Shown: positions 11,153-22,530 of the stretch, in pieces
Layout of the letters: every line of letters begins with the position of its first letter
Numbering within the stretch: position 1 is the first letter of the stretch
Origin: Cryptomeria japonica
Taxonomy: Eukaryota > Streptophyta > Pinopsida > Cupressales > Cupressaceae
Direction: 5' to 3'
DNA length: 64,000 nt
Assembly: GCF_030272615.1 (NCBI RefSeq)
Contig: NC_081411.1
Span: 46,290,517-46,354,516 of the forward strand
Position numbers and translations under genes: made by a program
Notes under the pieces: generated by a model
Seen by the model: only the letters and a program-made list of their open reading frames with translations
The model's database searches: none
What the model was told of the DNA's origin: nothing

Positions 11153-12481
11153 TTGCAAGATGGTATTTTATTTAAAGGAGGACAACTTTGTGTGCCAAGA
11201 GGGTCCATGAGAGAGAATTTGATGCAAGAGAAGCACAATGGTTGCTTAAGTGGTCATTTTGAATTGAATAAAACCTTGGAACTTGTTCAAAGATTTTATT
11301 ATTGGCCAAAGATGCAAAGGGATATCAAAAAGTATGTTGAACAATGTTTTGTTTGTCAAAAGGAAAAGGGAACCTCTTCCAATATTGGACTCTATCAACC
11401 ATTACCTATCGCAAATTGGCCATGGAAGTGTGTAAGTATGGATTTTGTTGTTGGTTTACCCAAGACCAAAACTGGATTTGATAGCATCGATGTTGTGGTA
11501 GATAGATTCAGTAAAATAGCCCATTTTATTCCATATAAGGTGACTCATGATGCTAGCCATATTGCTCATTTGTTTTTCAAAGAAGTCATTAGGATTCATT
11601 TTTTGCCAATCAGCATAGTGTTAGATAGAGATGCCAAGTTCATTGGTCATTTTTGGAAAACTTTATGGAAGAGATTGGGTACTAACTTGTCTTTTAGCTC
11701 AGTATACCATCACCAAATGTATGGCCAAATAGAGGTGGTAAATAGGACACTTTTGAACCTTATCCAATATTTGACAAAGGAGTATGAGGAAGCTTGGGAT
11801 CAGATTATCCATCAAGCTAAGTTTTCTTATAATGATAGTGTGAATAGATCAACCAATAAGAGTCCTTTTGAGGTAGTTAATGGGATTCATCCAAGAGGTG
11901 TGTTGGAGCTTAGAGACCTTGGAAGTATGGAACAAATGAGTGTACATGTTGTTGACATGGATTGGTCCATGAAGGAGATCCATGAGCAAGTTAGGCAGGC
12001 TTTACAAGAAAACTCTCAAATAATCAAGGACAAAGTGGATGAAAAGAGGAAGACTGTGCAATTTGTTGTTTGTGACTTGGTAATGGTCCTCTTGAACAAG
12101 GAAATGCTTCAAAAAGGTGTCCCTATCAAGCTTCAAATGAGAAGGGTTGGACCTTGTAAGGTCTTGGCTAAGTATGGACAAAATGATTATAAAATTGATC
12201 TACCCGTGGACATAGCTTTGTATCCTATTTTCAATGTTGCAGACTTGGTGCAATACAAAGGAAAAATTCTAGAGGAGTACACAAGAGATTTAGCTATCTC
12301 TCAGTCACTTTCAGACCTGCCTTTGCCACCTCCACCCATGCTACAAGCTGATAAGGTGTTGGATTCAAGAACTCTCAAGAAGACTAGGCAAACCTCCTAC
12401 ATGGAGAATTTGGTTAAATGGAAACATCATCTAGAATCTAAGGCCACTTGGGTACCTGAAGAAAACTTTCCAGAGGTTTGA
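11153..12481 (+). pseudogene. chromovirus integrase with C-terminal chromodomain
   Basis: At 442 codons this is the longest open stretch in the window. It has an H2C2 zinc domain (H at HNGCLSGH, then CFVCQKEKG), core Asp in VSMDFVVGLPKT, Asp in VLDRDAKFIG, Glu in GQIEVVNRTL, and a GPY/F-like module (RRVGPCKVL) near residue 330. A chromodomain-like end, about residues 395-442, reads SYMENLVKWKHHLESKATWVPEE. The chromodomain, which is thought to steer integration to marked heterochromatin, defines chromoviruses. The Met is internal to the polyprotein, and the ORF is cut off from RNase H by a frameshift. It could be translated alone, but nothing shows that it is. Confidence 0.93.
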
Positions 12482-12528
12482 ATTGACCCCTCTTTGTTTC
12501 CTAAAGTAGTCACTTGACTTCTTTCTCA

Positions 12529-12539
12529 TTGGGGGAGTA
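12529..12539 (+). other. polypurine tract of the chromovirus
   Basis: TTGGGGGAGTA directly precedes the TG of the 3' LTR. Confidence 0.85.
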
Positions 12540-14133
12540 TGGTGCAGGAGCACCTGAGGTTTCTTAGTGAAGAACTAATTTTTGGTGTGATTAATTATAA
12601 TTAGGTAAATGGTTGAATAAAATACTATTGAAGATTCCAAGAGTGTTTTTTGGTTTGTTTTGTATTTTTCTTGTCCTTAAACTTAGCTTATTTACTCAGT
12701 TTTGGCCTATGTGACTTTGTAAGCCTTAAATGGTATCACATAGAAAAATGTTGTAAAAATCCTTGTAAGGCCTCATAAGGATATTATAGATGTTTATTTT
12801 ATGTCAGGATATCATCCTAGGGGGTCATGAGTGTGAATATTTGTAGTATTTGTCAAAATGCATTGTAGTGAAAAAGTTGTCATGGTGACTTGACAATATT
12901 TGGCAAAAATGTAAGTAATTTTGACAAAATGTTCAAATCGGTAGTTAGAGGTCCGATTGGTGGTTGGTTTGGATTTATTAGATATCAATAAGGCCTCTCA
13001 AAAAAATTTAGAGGGGCTGGAAGATACAAAGATTGAATTTTGAATAGCAGCTTGAGAGAACTTCCTGATTTTTCACTAAAATTGCCAAATTGTTTATTGC
13101 AGTCCATACCAGATGGATTGTTTTTTGTATTTAACATTAATGGATGATTATTCTATGTTTTTTTGGTGCTTAAAAATTACTTGTGTTATTTCATTATGCT
13201 TATTTAAATAGTATATTAATATTCTTTCTTGTTTTCACTGCTCTTGGTCTAAGTGAAGGGGTTAAGGTCCTAAAAATGGCTCCAACTTGAATTCCCATTG
13301 TGGTTTATCTATGGCCCTTGGGATTTGAGCAATGGAGTCTATTTAAATTTTATTTATAAATTTTAATGATCTAGAAGTTTGTTTAGAGCATTTTGAAAGC
13401 ATTCCCTAGGCGATCTCTGCCATAGCCCGACTAGGAACATGACTACTATTTTCATTATTTCTTGCAGGGGTGACCAAATCTAAGGGTGTCAAGTGATTGG
13501 AATATAATTTGGATGTTAAGAAGTTCTTTAGTGTGAGTGTGGGGGATTGATATGGTGTGGAGATCAAAAAACCCCATTGGTGAAAGCATACAAGTCTAAA
13601 ACCCTTCAAAAGAGCCATTTTGGGGTCTGTACCTATACGGACATATCAAACCACCTCATCTCCAAAATATTGAAGAGTGTCCAAACGGGTATCCAAATTA
13701 AAAAATATTCTAGGGGGTCATTTGGAAGTTTTTAGAGAAAAGGAGAAAAAAGCGTGAAAGGAGGGCTAAAAGGGGCTTATAGGGCTACAAGGCCTAAAAT
13801 ATCGGAATAATGAAGGTGATTATGAAATTAAAGGGAAAAAAATCTAAAACCACATGAAGGGAGTTGACGAACCGTCTCAAACCCCTCCTAATCCCTTGCA
13901 AGTGAAGAGTAATAAATTAGACATGTTGGTGGTTGAACTTACTCAAGTGAGTTCTAGCCTTAGATTTGAGTAACTAGAGAAAACATGTTGGTAGAGGGTT
14001 ATCCAAAGGAGTTTAGGTGTTGGAATTGATTCAAGAGGAGAGTAGGGAAATTAAAAAACAAGGAAGCCCATAATAATACCTTTTTCTAACCTACAAACCA
14101 AATTGCAACTCTTTTGTGAAAACCTTCCTATCA
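12540..14133 (+). repeat. chromovirus 3' LTR
   Basis: 1,594 bases from TGGTGCAGGAGCACC to CCTATCA, followed by AAAAT at 14134-14138, the right target-site duplication. It is co-linear with 6267-7847, with scattered substitutions and small indels. Confidence 0.92.
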
Positions 14134-14139
14134 AAAATG

Positions 14140-14910
14140 CTCAATTGAAGGAAGTCTTGATGTATTGATAAGCCGTCTTGACACATATAATTTTTGTAAC
14201 ATAACAAAGTGATATCAATAGAGGAAAAATAACCAACATTATCAATGACTAGTTTCTTAGGCACCCCAAATCTTACCAGGATGTTCTACTTCAAGAAATT
14301 GCATACCACCTTGGAAGAAGTTCTCATCATAGAAATGACTTCTACCCATATAGTAAAGTAATATGTGGCTATTAAGATATGGGTGTGTCCATCAATAGAA
14401 TTAGGATTAATTGGGCTGATGAAATCTACACCCCATTGCTGAAAAGGTTCATCAATGACAACGAGCCTCAGAGGTAAGGCAACCAGGTGAAGTCTACTGG
14501 TAAACATCAAAAACTTTTCACACTTAGACACCCATTCATACACATCCTTGAAAATTCTAGGACAATAAAAATTATAGCTAAGAAACTTGAAGGATGTCAC
14601 AAAGGCTGAATAATGACCTCCACATGCTTCACTATGAAAGAATTCCAACAACTTCCCTTGCTATTCTTTGTCAACACATCTACGGAAAGTACCATCTAAT
14701 CCTCACTTGTACGTATTCCCTTCCCAAAGAACATACTTACTCGCCTTCTATTTCAAATTCCTTCTTTCCTTAGGGGACAGATGTAAAGGAGAATCACCAT
14801 ATGTTAAGAAATATGAAACTTCTGAGAACCATTCATCTATTGTGCTAGTAAACAAAACTAAGGGGAGATTCTCTTCTTTGGTAGTCCTACTTTATACAAT
14901 CATTTTAGCC
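14140..14910 (-). pseudogene. Tat-like integrase
   Basis: On the minus strand it begins with DEWFSEVSYFLTYGDSP and RRCVDKE (about 14650-14840). The H2C2 domain follows (LEFFHSEACGGHYSA, then VSKCEKF) in an open stretch at 14286-14651. The core starts with QQWGVDFISPINPN (first Asp). The text then runs KLVIDNVGYFSS, where SDNGGxF is expected, so the second Asp is kept but Gly has become Val. The part with the third catalytic residue is absent because the chromovirus junction lies at 14138. Non-functional. Confidence 0.85.
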
Positions 14911-14949
14911 TGACCTTCCCTCTAACCAAATTAGTAGGATTCATATCTA

Positions 14950-15530
14950 CATCATAATTTTGTACCTTGGCTATCCAAGCCCCTCTATTGTTACAACCAA
15001 TCTCCTATTGGGCTAGGATACTCTTTATGTAGCGCCTTCGGGCACAAAGACGATATCATGAGAATACAAAATGAAAAATCTAAAACTTTTCAGGGCCTTT
15101 ACCACAACATAAGCATATTTTTCAAGAGGAGAATATTTCAATTTGTACTTTTTGAGTGGAAAACTCATAAAAAAATGGGGGATCCAATACCTTGTTCATT
15201 CTTATATAACAGTATGTCTGATAAGGTATATTCTGATGCATAGAAGTTAATGACAAAGTCCTTGGTGAAATCAGGGTCTATTAGTGTCGATGTTTTGCAA
15301 TTGCCACCATTATATCCTCAAAATATTGCTTCCCTTCATCACTCCACTTAAAAATAGGATGATTCTTCATCATTTTTACCATAGGTTTTGTCAGCTCAGC
15401 AAAATCAGGAAGAAAAATCCTCAAAAAGTTTACTTGGCTAAATAAAGACCTAATGTCATGTTTGTTCACAAGTAAGATTAGTTGCATAATCTCTTTCACC
15501 CTCTCAGGATAAATTTTAGATTATCTTCAG
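14950..15530 (-). pseudogene. Tat-like RT tail (connection) and RNase H
   Basis: The minus-strand open stretch 15499-15281 reads VNKHDIRSLFSQVNFLRIFLPDF and then FKWSDEGKQYFEDI, the canonical segment after the RT palm in gypsy elements. Below it comes RNase H: DFVINFYASEYTLSDILLYKNEQG (Asp) and YSPLEKYAYVVVKALKSFRFFIL (Glu), with stops and a shifted frame. No palm or Y-x-D-D box is present upstream of PERVKEI. The text jumps from the pre-RT linker straight to this tail, so about 200 residues of RT are deleted. Confidence 0.83.
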
Positions 15531-15534
15531 TCCC

Positions 15535-15720
15535 AATGTTCACTTGGTCATACTCAATTGAGGTCTCAGAGTATTTTCTTTTCCGCTTCAAATAATGATC
15601 ATGTCGATTAAATAGGCTTTCGCGAGAGACTAACCCCTTAGGTATCTTGTTTCCTTTTAGCTGCACAACTTTGACTTCTTTCTCATTGGGGATAATGATC
15701 TATTCTTCCAACACTTCATT
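15535..15720 (-). pseudogene. Tat-like pre-RT linker
   Basis: Minus-strand text LKGNKIPKGLVSRESLFNRHD and then YDQVNIGTEDNLK matches the linker I know from plant Tat-like polyproteins directly before RT (PKGLVSLE...FDRHD...NLGTxxxPK). It ends abruptly where the RT palm should begin. It is useful as the marker that places the second RNase H upstream of RT. Confidence 0.7.
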
Positions 15721-16050
15721 GCTTTCCTAATTACTTCCTTCAAAATAACAATGAGTATAAGACTAAGATTCCTAAAATAATTCAATGATTTGCTGATCAT
15801 TATTAAATACTTGCCATTTTTCTACATTAATAGGAACACTAGGTCAGTATATGACTTCTACCTAAAATTTTTTATCAACAAAATCAAGATGAGATAGGAG
15901 AAAAGAAGCTGATATGGTCAAGGAATTGCTCCTAGTGTTGTGGCTTCTTGGTAGTGATTCAATCAAAGCATTGAACATCTCAATACAATCCCAAACTCTG
16001 TTTCTATAGTGTCTTAGCTAACCATTCTTTAGAGTATAGATATTTTTCAT

Positions 16051-16290
16051 CTATTTAACAATCAACTTAGCATCGCCCACAACCTTAAGTTGTTTGATCC
16101 CCTTTTCTTGGGCTAACCCTAAACCAAGTAGTAAGGCTTCATACTCAATTGTGTTATTGGTATTCGAAAACTCAAACTTGAAAGCAAAAGGAAACTTATA
16201 ACCATCAGGTGACACTAGAACAACACATGCTCCTGATCTAGCATGGGCATAACTTCCATTGATTTCTAGTGTCCATATCTTATTAATCAA
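16051..16290 (-). pseudogene. archaeal-type second RNase H (aRNH) of the Tat-like element
   Basis: The open stretch reads WTLEINGSYAHARSGACVVLVSPDGYKFPF, then NNTIEYEALLLGLGLAQEKGIKQLKVVGDAKLIV. The N-N-x-x-E-Y-E-A-L-L and G-D-x-x-L-I-V blocks are typical of the extra RNase H acquired by the Tat lineage. The first catalytic Asp of the FDGS box is Asn here (INGS), while Glu and the second Asp remain. It follows protease directly and precedes the RT linker. In the textbook Tat order it stands between RT-RNase H and integrase. Confidence 0.85.
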
Positions 16291-16419
16291 ATTGGGAGAA
16301 CTCTAGTCTGCACTGTCACTGGGAGTTGAGGAACACATATAAGTGATTGGCCCAATTTCTACAAACAAAATATCTACTGTGGGATACCCAGACTTGAGTA
16401 CTATAAATTTGGCTTTAGA

Positions 16420-17040
16420 CTCAAGTTTTAAATGCATCTTTTTCCCTTAAAGTGGGATTAGGGCATAAGACCAATCCATCTATATTTCCCCTCTCAATTC
16501 TTTATAAAATCTTCTACCTAGGAGCATTCCATAACTAGTAGGGACATCAAAAACTAGTATAGTTAACTTCAGTCTCCTTTTAGGAAAAGCAACTAATTCT
16601 ACCTATGCATCTTTAATCTACGCTGTGATTGGGATTGTAGAGCCATCCATAGATTAACATCTACCTTGATAAGAGGTAATGGATAGACCTAGGGCTTGTG
16701 CTACTTGAGTAGGAATCATAACTTTTGAAGCTCCATAGTCGATTATACAATTCGTTAACCTGAAACCACCAATGAATAGAGACACATAGATAGGTTTAGG
16801 TCTTGTAGAGAGGTCTTGTGAACCAGGAGGATCATTCTTAGAATTGGAGCAAACTTTTTCTTCAACACAGACTTTATTTTGTCTAGAGAGGTAGGCATTG
16901 CATTGGGATAATGGAGTTCCTTCTTTAATATAGTTAACTATTCTATCCAATTCTTTGGGGTTTAATCTTAGATATTTAGCTCGGGAAGTCTGGATTTTAG
17001 TCATCTTATAAGATAATAATATCAAAATAATTGGCATTTA
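16420..17040 (-). pseudogene. Tat-like aspartic protease
   Basis: Minus-strand open stretch 17037-16654 with PIYVSLFIGGFRLTNCIIDYGA. The catalytic D-S/T-G is D-Y-G, a Ser-to-Tyr change. It continues across stops into SYGMLLGRRFYKELRGEI and DWSYALIPL, the usual end of Tat proteases. Upstream sequence (LNPKELDRIVNYIKEGTPL) is the gag-protease linker. The mutated active site and stops make it dead. Confidence 0.8.
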
Positions 17041-17098
17041 ACATGACAATAGGAGAGGAGGAATGTATTACCTTAGCTTGTGATTCTTTTAGAGTTCC

Positions 17099-17356
17099 CT
17101 ACTCTAATTTCTTTTTCTTAGTCAGAAGATATTTTGGAGTGAAGAAAGAGTCACTCTGTTCTCCATTTGTGTGCTGAGGTCTAGTGAAGATGGAACAATT
17201 CAGAATAGTCACTTTAACCAACACATCTTCCTTATCACCATTACCAGGTATATACTCAAATAAGTTCACACCAGGATCTTTGGATGGGCTAGGCTCTTCT
17301 ACATAGGGTTTAGTGGCATGTTTACTTGATGAGACCATTTGTGTATACCTTACCAC
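17099..17356 (-). pseudogene. Tat-like gag-protease linker fragment
   Basis: An 85-codon open stretch (VEEPSPSKDPGVNLFEYIPGNGDKEDVLVKVTIL) lies in order between gag and protease. I assign it by position and by the DVLVKVTILN-like text. No catalytic or zinc-binding motif is visible. The zinc knuckle expected between 17360 and 17720 is decayed; only scattered text is readable there. Confidence 0.55.
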
Positions 17357-17724
17357 CTCTCAGAAAGTAGCTCCATCATGATCAGTAGTCAGGTGGAAAT
17401 TACATGATTTTACATTCCTTAAGATGAAGAATAAGGCCCCTCAATTGCTAGGCCTTGGTTCAGGGTAGCTATTGACAATGTCTTATTTTGAGCTCCTTGA
17501 TAATTATAATCTCTTCTTGGAATATGTTGATAAGAAGTTGATACACCCTTTGACATTTTCCTTTTCAAAGTGATGATATCATTTGCCAACCTCTAAATTG
17601 TAGGGTTAGTGGAGTTCACCAGTAAGGGTTTACTCATCTCCAGTTCTCTCTTCTATTTCCTAGCCACCATAAGATCATCCTAAATTACCATTGCTAAATT
17701 TTGAGTACCTTCCAAATCATTTGA

Positions 17725-18453
17725 TCATTGCCTTATAATGGTGAAACTTATGTCATGTGGCAGGGTATTGATAAACATAGATTTCAAAAAATGAGCACGG
17801 AGCCTCATATTCATGGTGATTCTATTATGTAATTTATTGAACTTGGCTATAAAATCTCTAATGGTCTCATGCACCTCTTTCTTCATAGAGTCTAACTGGA
17901 TGACTAGGACTGAATTATCTTCTGTTGTTTTAAACCTATTTTCAAATTTTTCCCTGAATGTATTCAAGTAATTTATAGAACCAGTAGGTAAAGAATAGAA
18001 CCAATCTGCTGCAAGGCCCATCAAAGATTCTACAAATAACCTCATAGTGATATCTTCATGTTGCACTTCTAGAATGGAGAATACAATAAAGAAAGCTTTC
18101 AAGTATTTGTCTGGAGAAACTTTTCCATCTCCATTAAACATAGGTATAATTTTCCTAGACCCTCTTGTAAAATCATGAAGTTGAAATCCAACCCCTAATG
18201 CGAGGGGGCCTATAGAAAAACCCCATGGGATAGGTTGGGCCATGATGAAGGGATTATGAGTGGGGAAAAAAACTTGAATGAGTAACACAATACCTTGCAA
18301 GACAAGAATTTCACTAAGTGTATGTGAACTTGAAGAGGTAGTCCTACTAGAATTTGAAGGAGAAGGTGGTATACTAATAGACTTGGTCCTTTGCATGGGT
18401 GGGAAGGCTGAAAATTTAATAGATTCCACGAACTCAAAATATTTGTCCAGCAC
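17725..18453 (-). pseudogene. Tat-like gag (capsid)
   Basis: A 242-codon open stretch. The Ser-rich N-terminus is followed by FTRGSRKIIPMFNGDGKVSPDKYLKAF and then VESLMGLAADWFYSLP and TFREKFENRFKT, the retrotransposon Gag domain (W-F/L-Y-SLP, F...F). It continues VHETIRDFIAKFNKLHNRI and ends at VISFTIIRQ before a stop. This is the best preserved part of the element. The leader and PBS lie 410 bases upstream (18863-18880). Confidence 0.88.
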
Positions 18454-18862
18454 CTATTTGTTTTTATCACTTCTAGTATATCTTTTGGAAGCTAGAATTT
18501 TACATTCATACAATAAGACTTAGAGTCGCCAACTTCTACTTACAATGGAAGATTTAATCAATTCTAGGGGTCATCAAGGGAAGAACTTCATTTGCTAAAA
18601 TTATCACACTTTCTTGGGCAACATCTAAATGCATGACATTCTCTCCAAACTTTTCTTTTCTCTCCAAAATTTTGTTAACTCTGTAGAATTATCGGTCAAC
18701 TCTTCTTTGCTCCCAAGAAAGTCATTGAAGACGTACAACTATACCTTCTTGGTTATTAGCTAACTAGTCCATATTAGGTTACAAAATAGTGGTAACCTCC
18801 CTTGGCAAAACCTTGGCCAATTACTGCAAAAAAATCATAATACACAATAATAGGTTCTTTAT

Positions 18863-18880
18863 TCCCCAACAGTGTCGCCA
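18863..18880 (-). other. primer binding site of the Tat-like element
   Basis: On the minus strand TGGCGACACTGTTGGGGA follows GATTTT directly after the LTR end ...TTAACCAACA. This fits the TGGCGAC..CTG..GGGGA primer site of Tat/Athila-type gypsy elements. Confidence 0.75.
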
Positions 18881-18886
18881 AAAATC

Positions 18887-19550
18887 TGTTGGTTAATAGA
18901 TTTATCACCTAACTCTATTTTCTCACACCCACAAAGGTGAAAAATGTAACCATAGTTGAACTAGTCACAAAAAACCATTTATTGATAGATTCTCTACTTA
19001 TTTTACAAGGTGACAACTACCTTCATAATATTTTCAATAAAAATGAACCATTCATAATTGATTTTAACCAAAAAGAAAACTAAGGAAATTCTTTTAACTA
19101 GAAAGCTACAAAAGGCATACATACAACATGAATCATACTCTTTTATGAATTTTTCAATCCTTGAATAAACCAAAAATCTCAATATAAATATTATTCACAA
19201 ATAATATGTTTGAAATAACAGAGATACTTAATCATTCACTTTCCAATATAGATAACTCATCAATAAACCATCCAACACAAACAAAGAATTAATAAACCAG
19301 AACTCAATGATCACGGATATGTAAAATCACCAATGTCTTTCTATATTGAAATTAACTCAAAAATATAAATATACTTAATAAAATGGAAGTTTTCTCTAAT
19401 GAGAAAATCAAAGTTTGCCCAAAAGATCCTTAATTTAGTTCAAGTCCAACTATTTAAATCTTGAAAGTAATGGTTTATTGAAGACAAACATTATTTAAAA
19501 GTAAGTCTTTAAAAAGGCATAAGAGCCAATATCAAGAAAAGCATTAAAAA
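18887..19550 (-). repeat. LTR of the Tat-like element (5' LTR, outer end uncertain)
   Basis: The inner end is sharp: plus-strand TGTTGGTTAATAG at 18887 is the reverse of a ...ACCAACA terminus, with the PBS six bases away. The outer end was not found. The sequence to about 19550 is AT-rich and non-coding, and the stop of the upstream minus-strand ORF series is at 19551. If the LTR ends there, that ORF belongs to another element sharing this LTR. Confidence 0.6.
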
Positions 19551-22530
19551 CTATGAAATCACAATTGCCGCTCTAACTTCAGAATTTCGACCGCCAATCA
19601 CCTCCACTTCTTGTCGATCACATGCCACCACTTGAGCTTTGATTATCTGTCTATATTGGTGGTACCCATTGATGACTAGGGCAATGCGTCTATCCCCTAG
19701 TGTGCCTATGATCTGCAACCTTGTCTTCCACTTAGAAAGCAATTTATCTATATAAGCGAGGATCTTATGTATGCCATCAATTTCAGCTTCAAAGGCCACC
19801 ATGTAAGCATGTAGATGGCTCTACCTCTTGAACACCTTTAGGGAAATGGTTAGAGGATCTCTAATTTCTTTTTGATTAGTCTCTTTAAACTGATCTAGCA
19901 TTTTCTAAATCTCACATACATTTTTCTCAAATCCATCCATTAGATCAACTTCCAAAGGATTATAATTATCTTTAATCTTAACTAAGTCATCAAAGTAATG
20001 CCTTGGTGCTTTATTAATATAATCTATGTAATCATCATAAATTTTTCCCTTCCAATCTAGAGCCTCAAGCGAGGTAGGTTCAATTTCTTTAGGATGATCT
20101 GCCAATTTTTTCAATCACCGACATAGTATGGCTCATTGAAATGAGTTATGTGACCTCCCTTTCAAGGACAAATATGTTTTCATGTTCCTTCCAGACATTT
20201 GGTAACTCAACCACCAATTCCTTCCTCTTATTTAGCACAGTTTCATACAATCTCATAAACTTGGTGACATAAATGACATCGCCCTGATATAATTCATCCA
20301 TCCAGTTGATGATAGCCTTGGTGTATCTGATATTGCTCTTAATTTTTTGCACAGTATCGAGGGTAATTCCCTGCACATTTGAACTCGAGGCCTCCCCTAT
20401 GATAGGATTTATAATAGATGAAATGAAATACTTCAATGACTGCACTGGAGACTGTAACTCAAAATTTTCTTTCTTTTTCTCTTTTTCTCTTTTAATTAGT
20501 GCATTCAATAAAAAATGAGAATGATAAACATCTCCTTCTAGGGTAGAAGGTAGCATATCTACATGACTGATTTTGTAATTGTTCTTTCTTATTTCACCTT
20601 CATTCATATACTTTACGAGGTCAACAATTTCCAACAACTAGTGACCAATCATGGAATCAGAGATGATACAAGACATCCTCTTTTCCTTCTTGCGCTTGTG
20701 GTAACTCTACAGTAACAGGGCAACTATATCAACTTCACTAGTGGAAGATGCAACAATTTTCCTATTCTTCTTGACCTCTATTTCTATCTTGGCTAGAGAG
20801 GTTGTTTCAATTCTTGAGTCTCTAGATGCAGTTCTCATAGGAGTATTTTTAATAGGAGACCAAGAAATTCCCAATAAATTAGAAAAAGAGTTGTCATTAA
20901 TTATCTATTGGTAAATGCCCTCAAAATCAACAAGTTGGGTATTCCCTTTTGATCACACATCCTCTTCATCCTCCTCACAAGCTGATTAGATTCTCTTTTT
21001 TATTTCCTTGATTTGAGTCTATTTTTTATTTCCTTGGGTCTTTGCCCATCACCGCTAGACTATGAGATATGGCTGGGAATTTTATTGGTAGGTTTTTCTA
21101 TTGACTACTGGACAAAAGTAGCCAAGACAAGCACTTGATCTCTGTGAGACAATGACTTCTAACCTAGTGATGATTTAACATGTTGTCTACAGTTTCCATT
21201 CAACCAATTAGATGTTCTTCTCAACACAGGAGTTGTACGAGCCATCAAATCCAAGAGCTCACCTTCTAACCAATCGATCCCAAGTGGAGTCTTGTCAGGA
21301 AGAGTGTGATATTCCAGGTCAAGGATGACCTCATCTTCCATTGAATTATCAGGTATATTAAAATAAATGCCAAAGGCATGATTTTTTTGCGAAGTGAGTC
21401 TCATGAAACTTATTCTAAATACCTTGGCATCATCAGAACAATCTTTCCAAAAATATTTAATATCTGGCCGGTGCACTTAATTCTTGGCTCCATACAAACA
21501 ATGCTTCACATATCCTTTTTTGTCAATACTATCCCTAGCTAGCAAGAAATGGAAGTAAAATTCCTCTAGGGTTTTTTCGACTCCTTTTTCCGCACCATTT
21601 GTTTTTCAAGAAAAGTGAGACATTGAAAATGGGAAAGAATTTTCTTTCCCATATTCGAATATTTGATATTAACCATGGCCATCTATGGACAAACCTCCAA
21701 GAATACAATAAAATGAGCAGGAAATCGAGGTAGCTTTAACGATGATTTTTTAGAACTCCCAATTCTTATATATGTGAATCTATAAAATTGGGTATAGAAA
21801 CTTCCAAATTCCATCATAAAAGCTTTGATCTCATGGGAAATTCGCAATCCGAGATTTCCTTCTAGTTTCTTAACAAGTCCCATTGAGAAGACATCATTTA
21901 TGGAGGAAAAGGTTTGCATGCCCACTTGCATAGTGAGCTAGGGAAAGTTTCTAAACATAGGCACACATGCATAAGGAGGACATTGCAATTCCAACCGAGG
22001 CCAAACAAATTGTCGACTGGCTAGAGAATATACCAAGTATGAACACATGCTAAAGGCCAAGGATTGCTGAAAATTCCTTAATTGCACTTTTAAGTGGTAA
22101 CTAATTATAGAGGCCTGATTGATGGATTTTTGGAAATCGTAAACCACTAAAATGAAACAACACATCCAAAATTCAAAATTTGGCATGAGCATTTCCTACT
22201 TCATGATTTAATAAGGCAATAATTTATGGATTCTCATCCCTAAAATGTATTCTTCTTAGCCTAGACGACAATTGAGACTTACCTCCTTTTTTGGAATTCA
22301 GCTAGGACTTGGCAATATAGTTTTTGCATCAATATCCATGAGCTCAAAAATATTCTTCATCGGAAAGAACATACATGCCTTCAGATGATTTTTTCTCAAG
22401 GAGGTACAGAGCACAAGAAATACATTTAGAGTTAATTTGGGCCATGATAATTGTGTCCTCTTTTTGAATTTCTTGTGTCACTGGGTCATAAATTTTAGAG
22501 CATGTAACAATTAATTTGACATACGACATG
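19551..22530 (-). pseudogene. decayed long ORF series of unknown family
   Basis: Seven minus-strand open pieces line up over 3 kb: 22529-22344, 22192-21938, 21931-21683, 21476-21159, 20637-20146, 20114-19905 and 19802-19551. The text between them is also protein-like in shifted frames, so this looks like one degraded reading frame of about 900 codons. Visible parts: a Trp/Phe-rich block (FWMCCFILVVYDF, then YLVYSLASRQFVWPRL), FGSFYTQFYRFTYIRIG, LPDKTPLGIDWLEGELLDLM, and a charged, probably helical C-terminal half. No protease, RT, integrase or zinc-binding motif is seen. I do not recognise the family. Position next to an LTR suggests an extra ORF of a retroelement; a dead host gene is possible. 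Confidence 0.5.

Larger units (their letters stand above)
6267..14133 (+). mobile_element. Ty3/gypsy chromovirus, complete with both LTRs and TSD
   Basis: The two LTRs (6267-7847 and 12540-14133) start TGGTRCAGGAGCACC and end CCTATCA. The element is flanked by AAAAT at 6262-6266 and at 14134-14138. The internal order is PBS, gag, protease, RT, RNase H, integrase, chromodomain, polypurine tract, as in plant chromoviruses. The reading frame shifts inside gag and again between RNase H and integrase, and has many stops. The LTRs differ at many positions, so this is an old insertion. The right flank is a minus-strand Tat-like integrase. Confidence 0.93.
14139..18886 (-). mobile_element. Ty3/gypsy Tat-like element remnant, minus strand
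   Basis: Read on the minus strand the order is PBS (18863-18880), leader, gag, protease, a second RNase H, a pre-RT linker, the RT tail, RNase H and integrase. It is cut by the chromovirus at 14138. The presence of a second, archaeal-type RNase H points to the Tat lineage. There are two anomalies: that RNase H stands before RT, and the RT palm is missing between about 15520 and 15540. There are many stops and frameshifts. The 3' LTR is not in the window. Confidence 0.85.
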
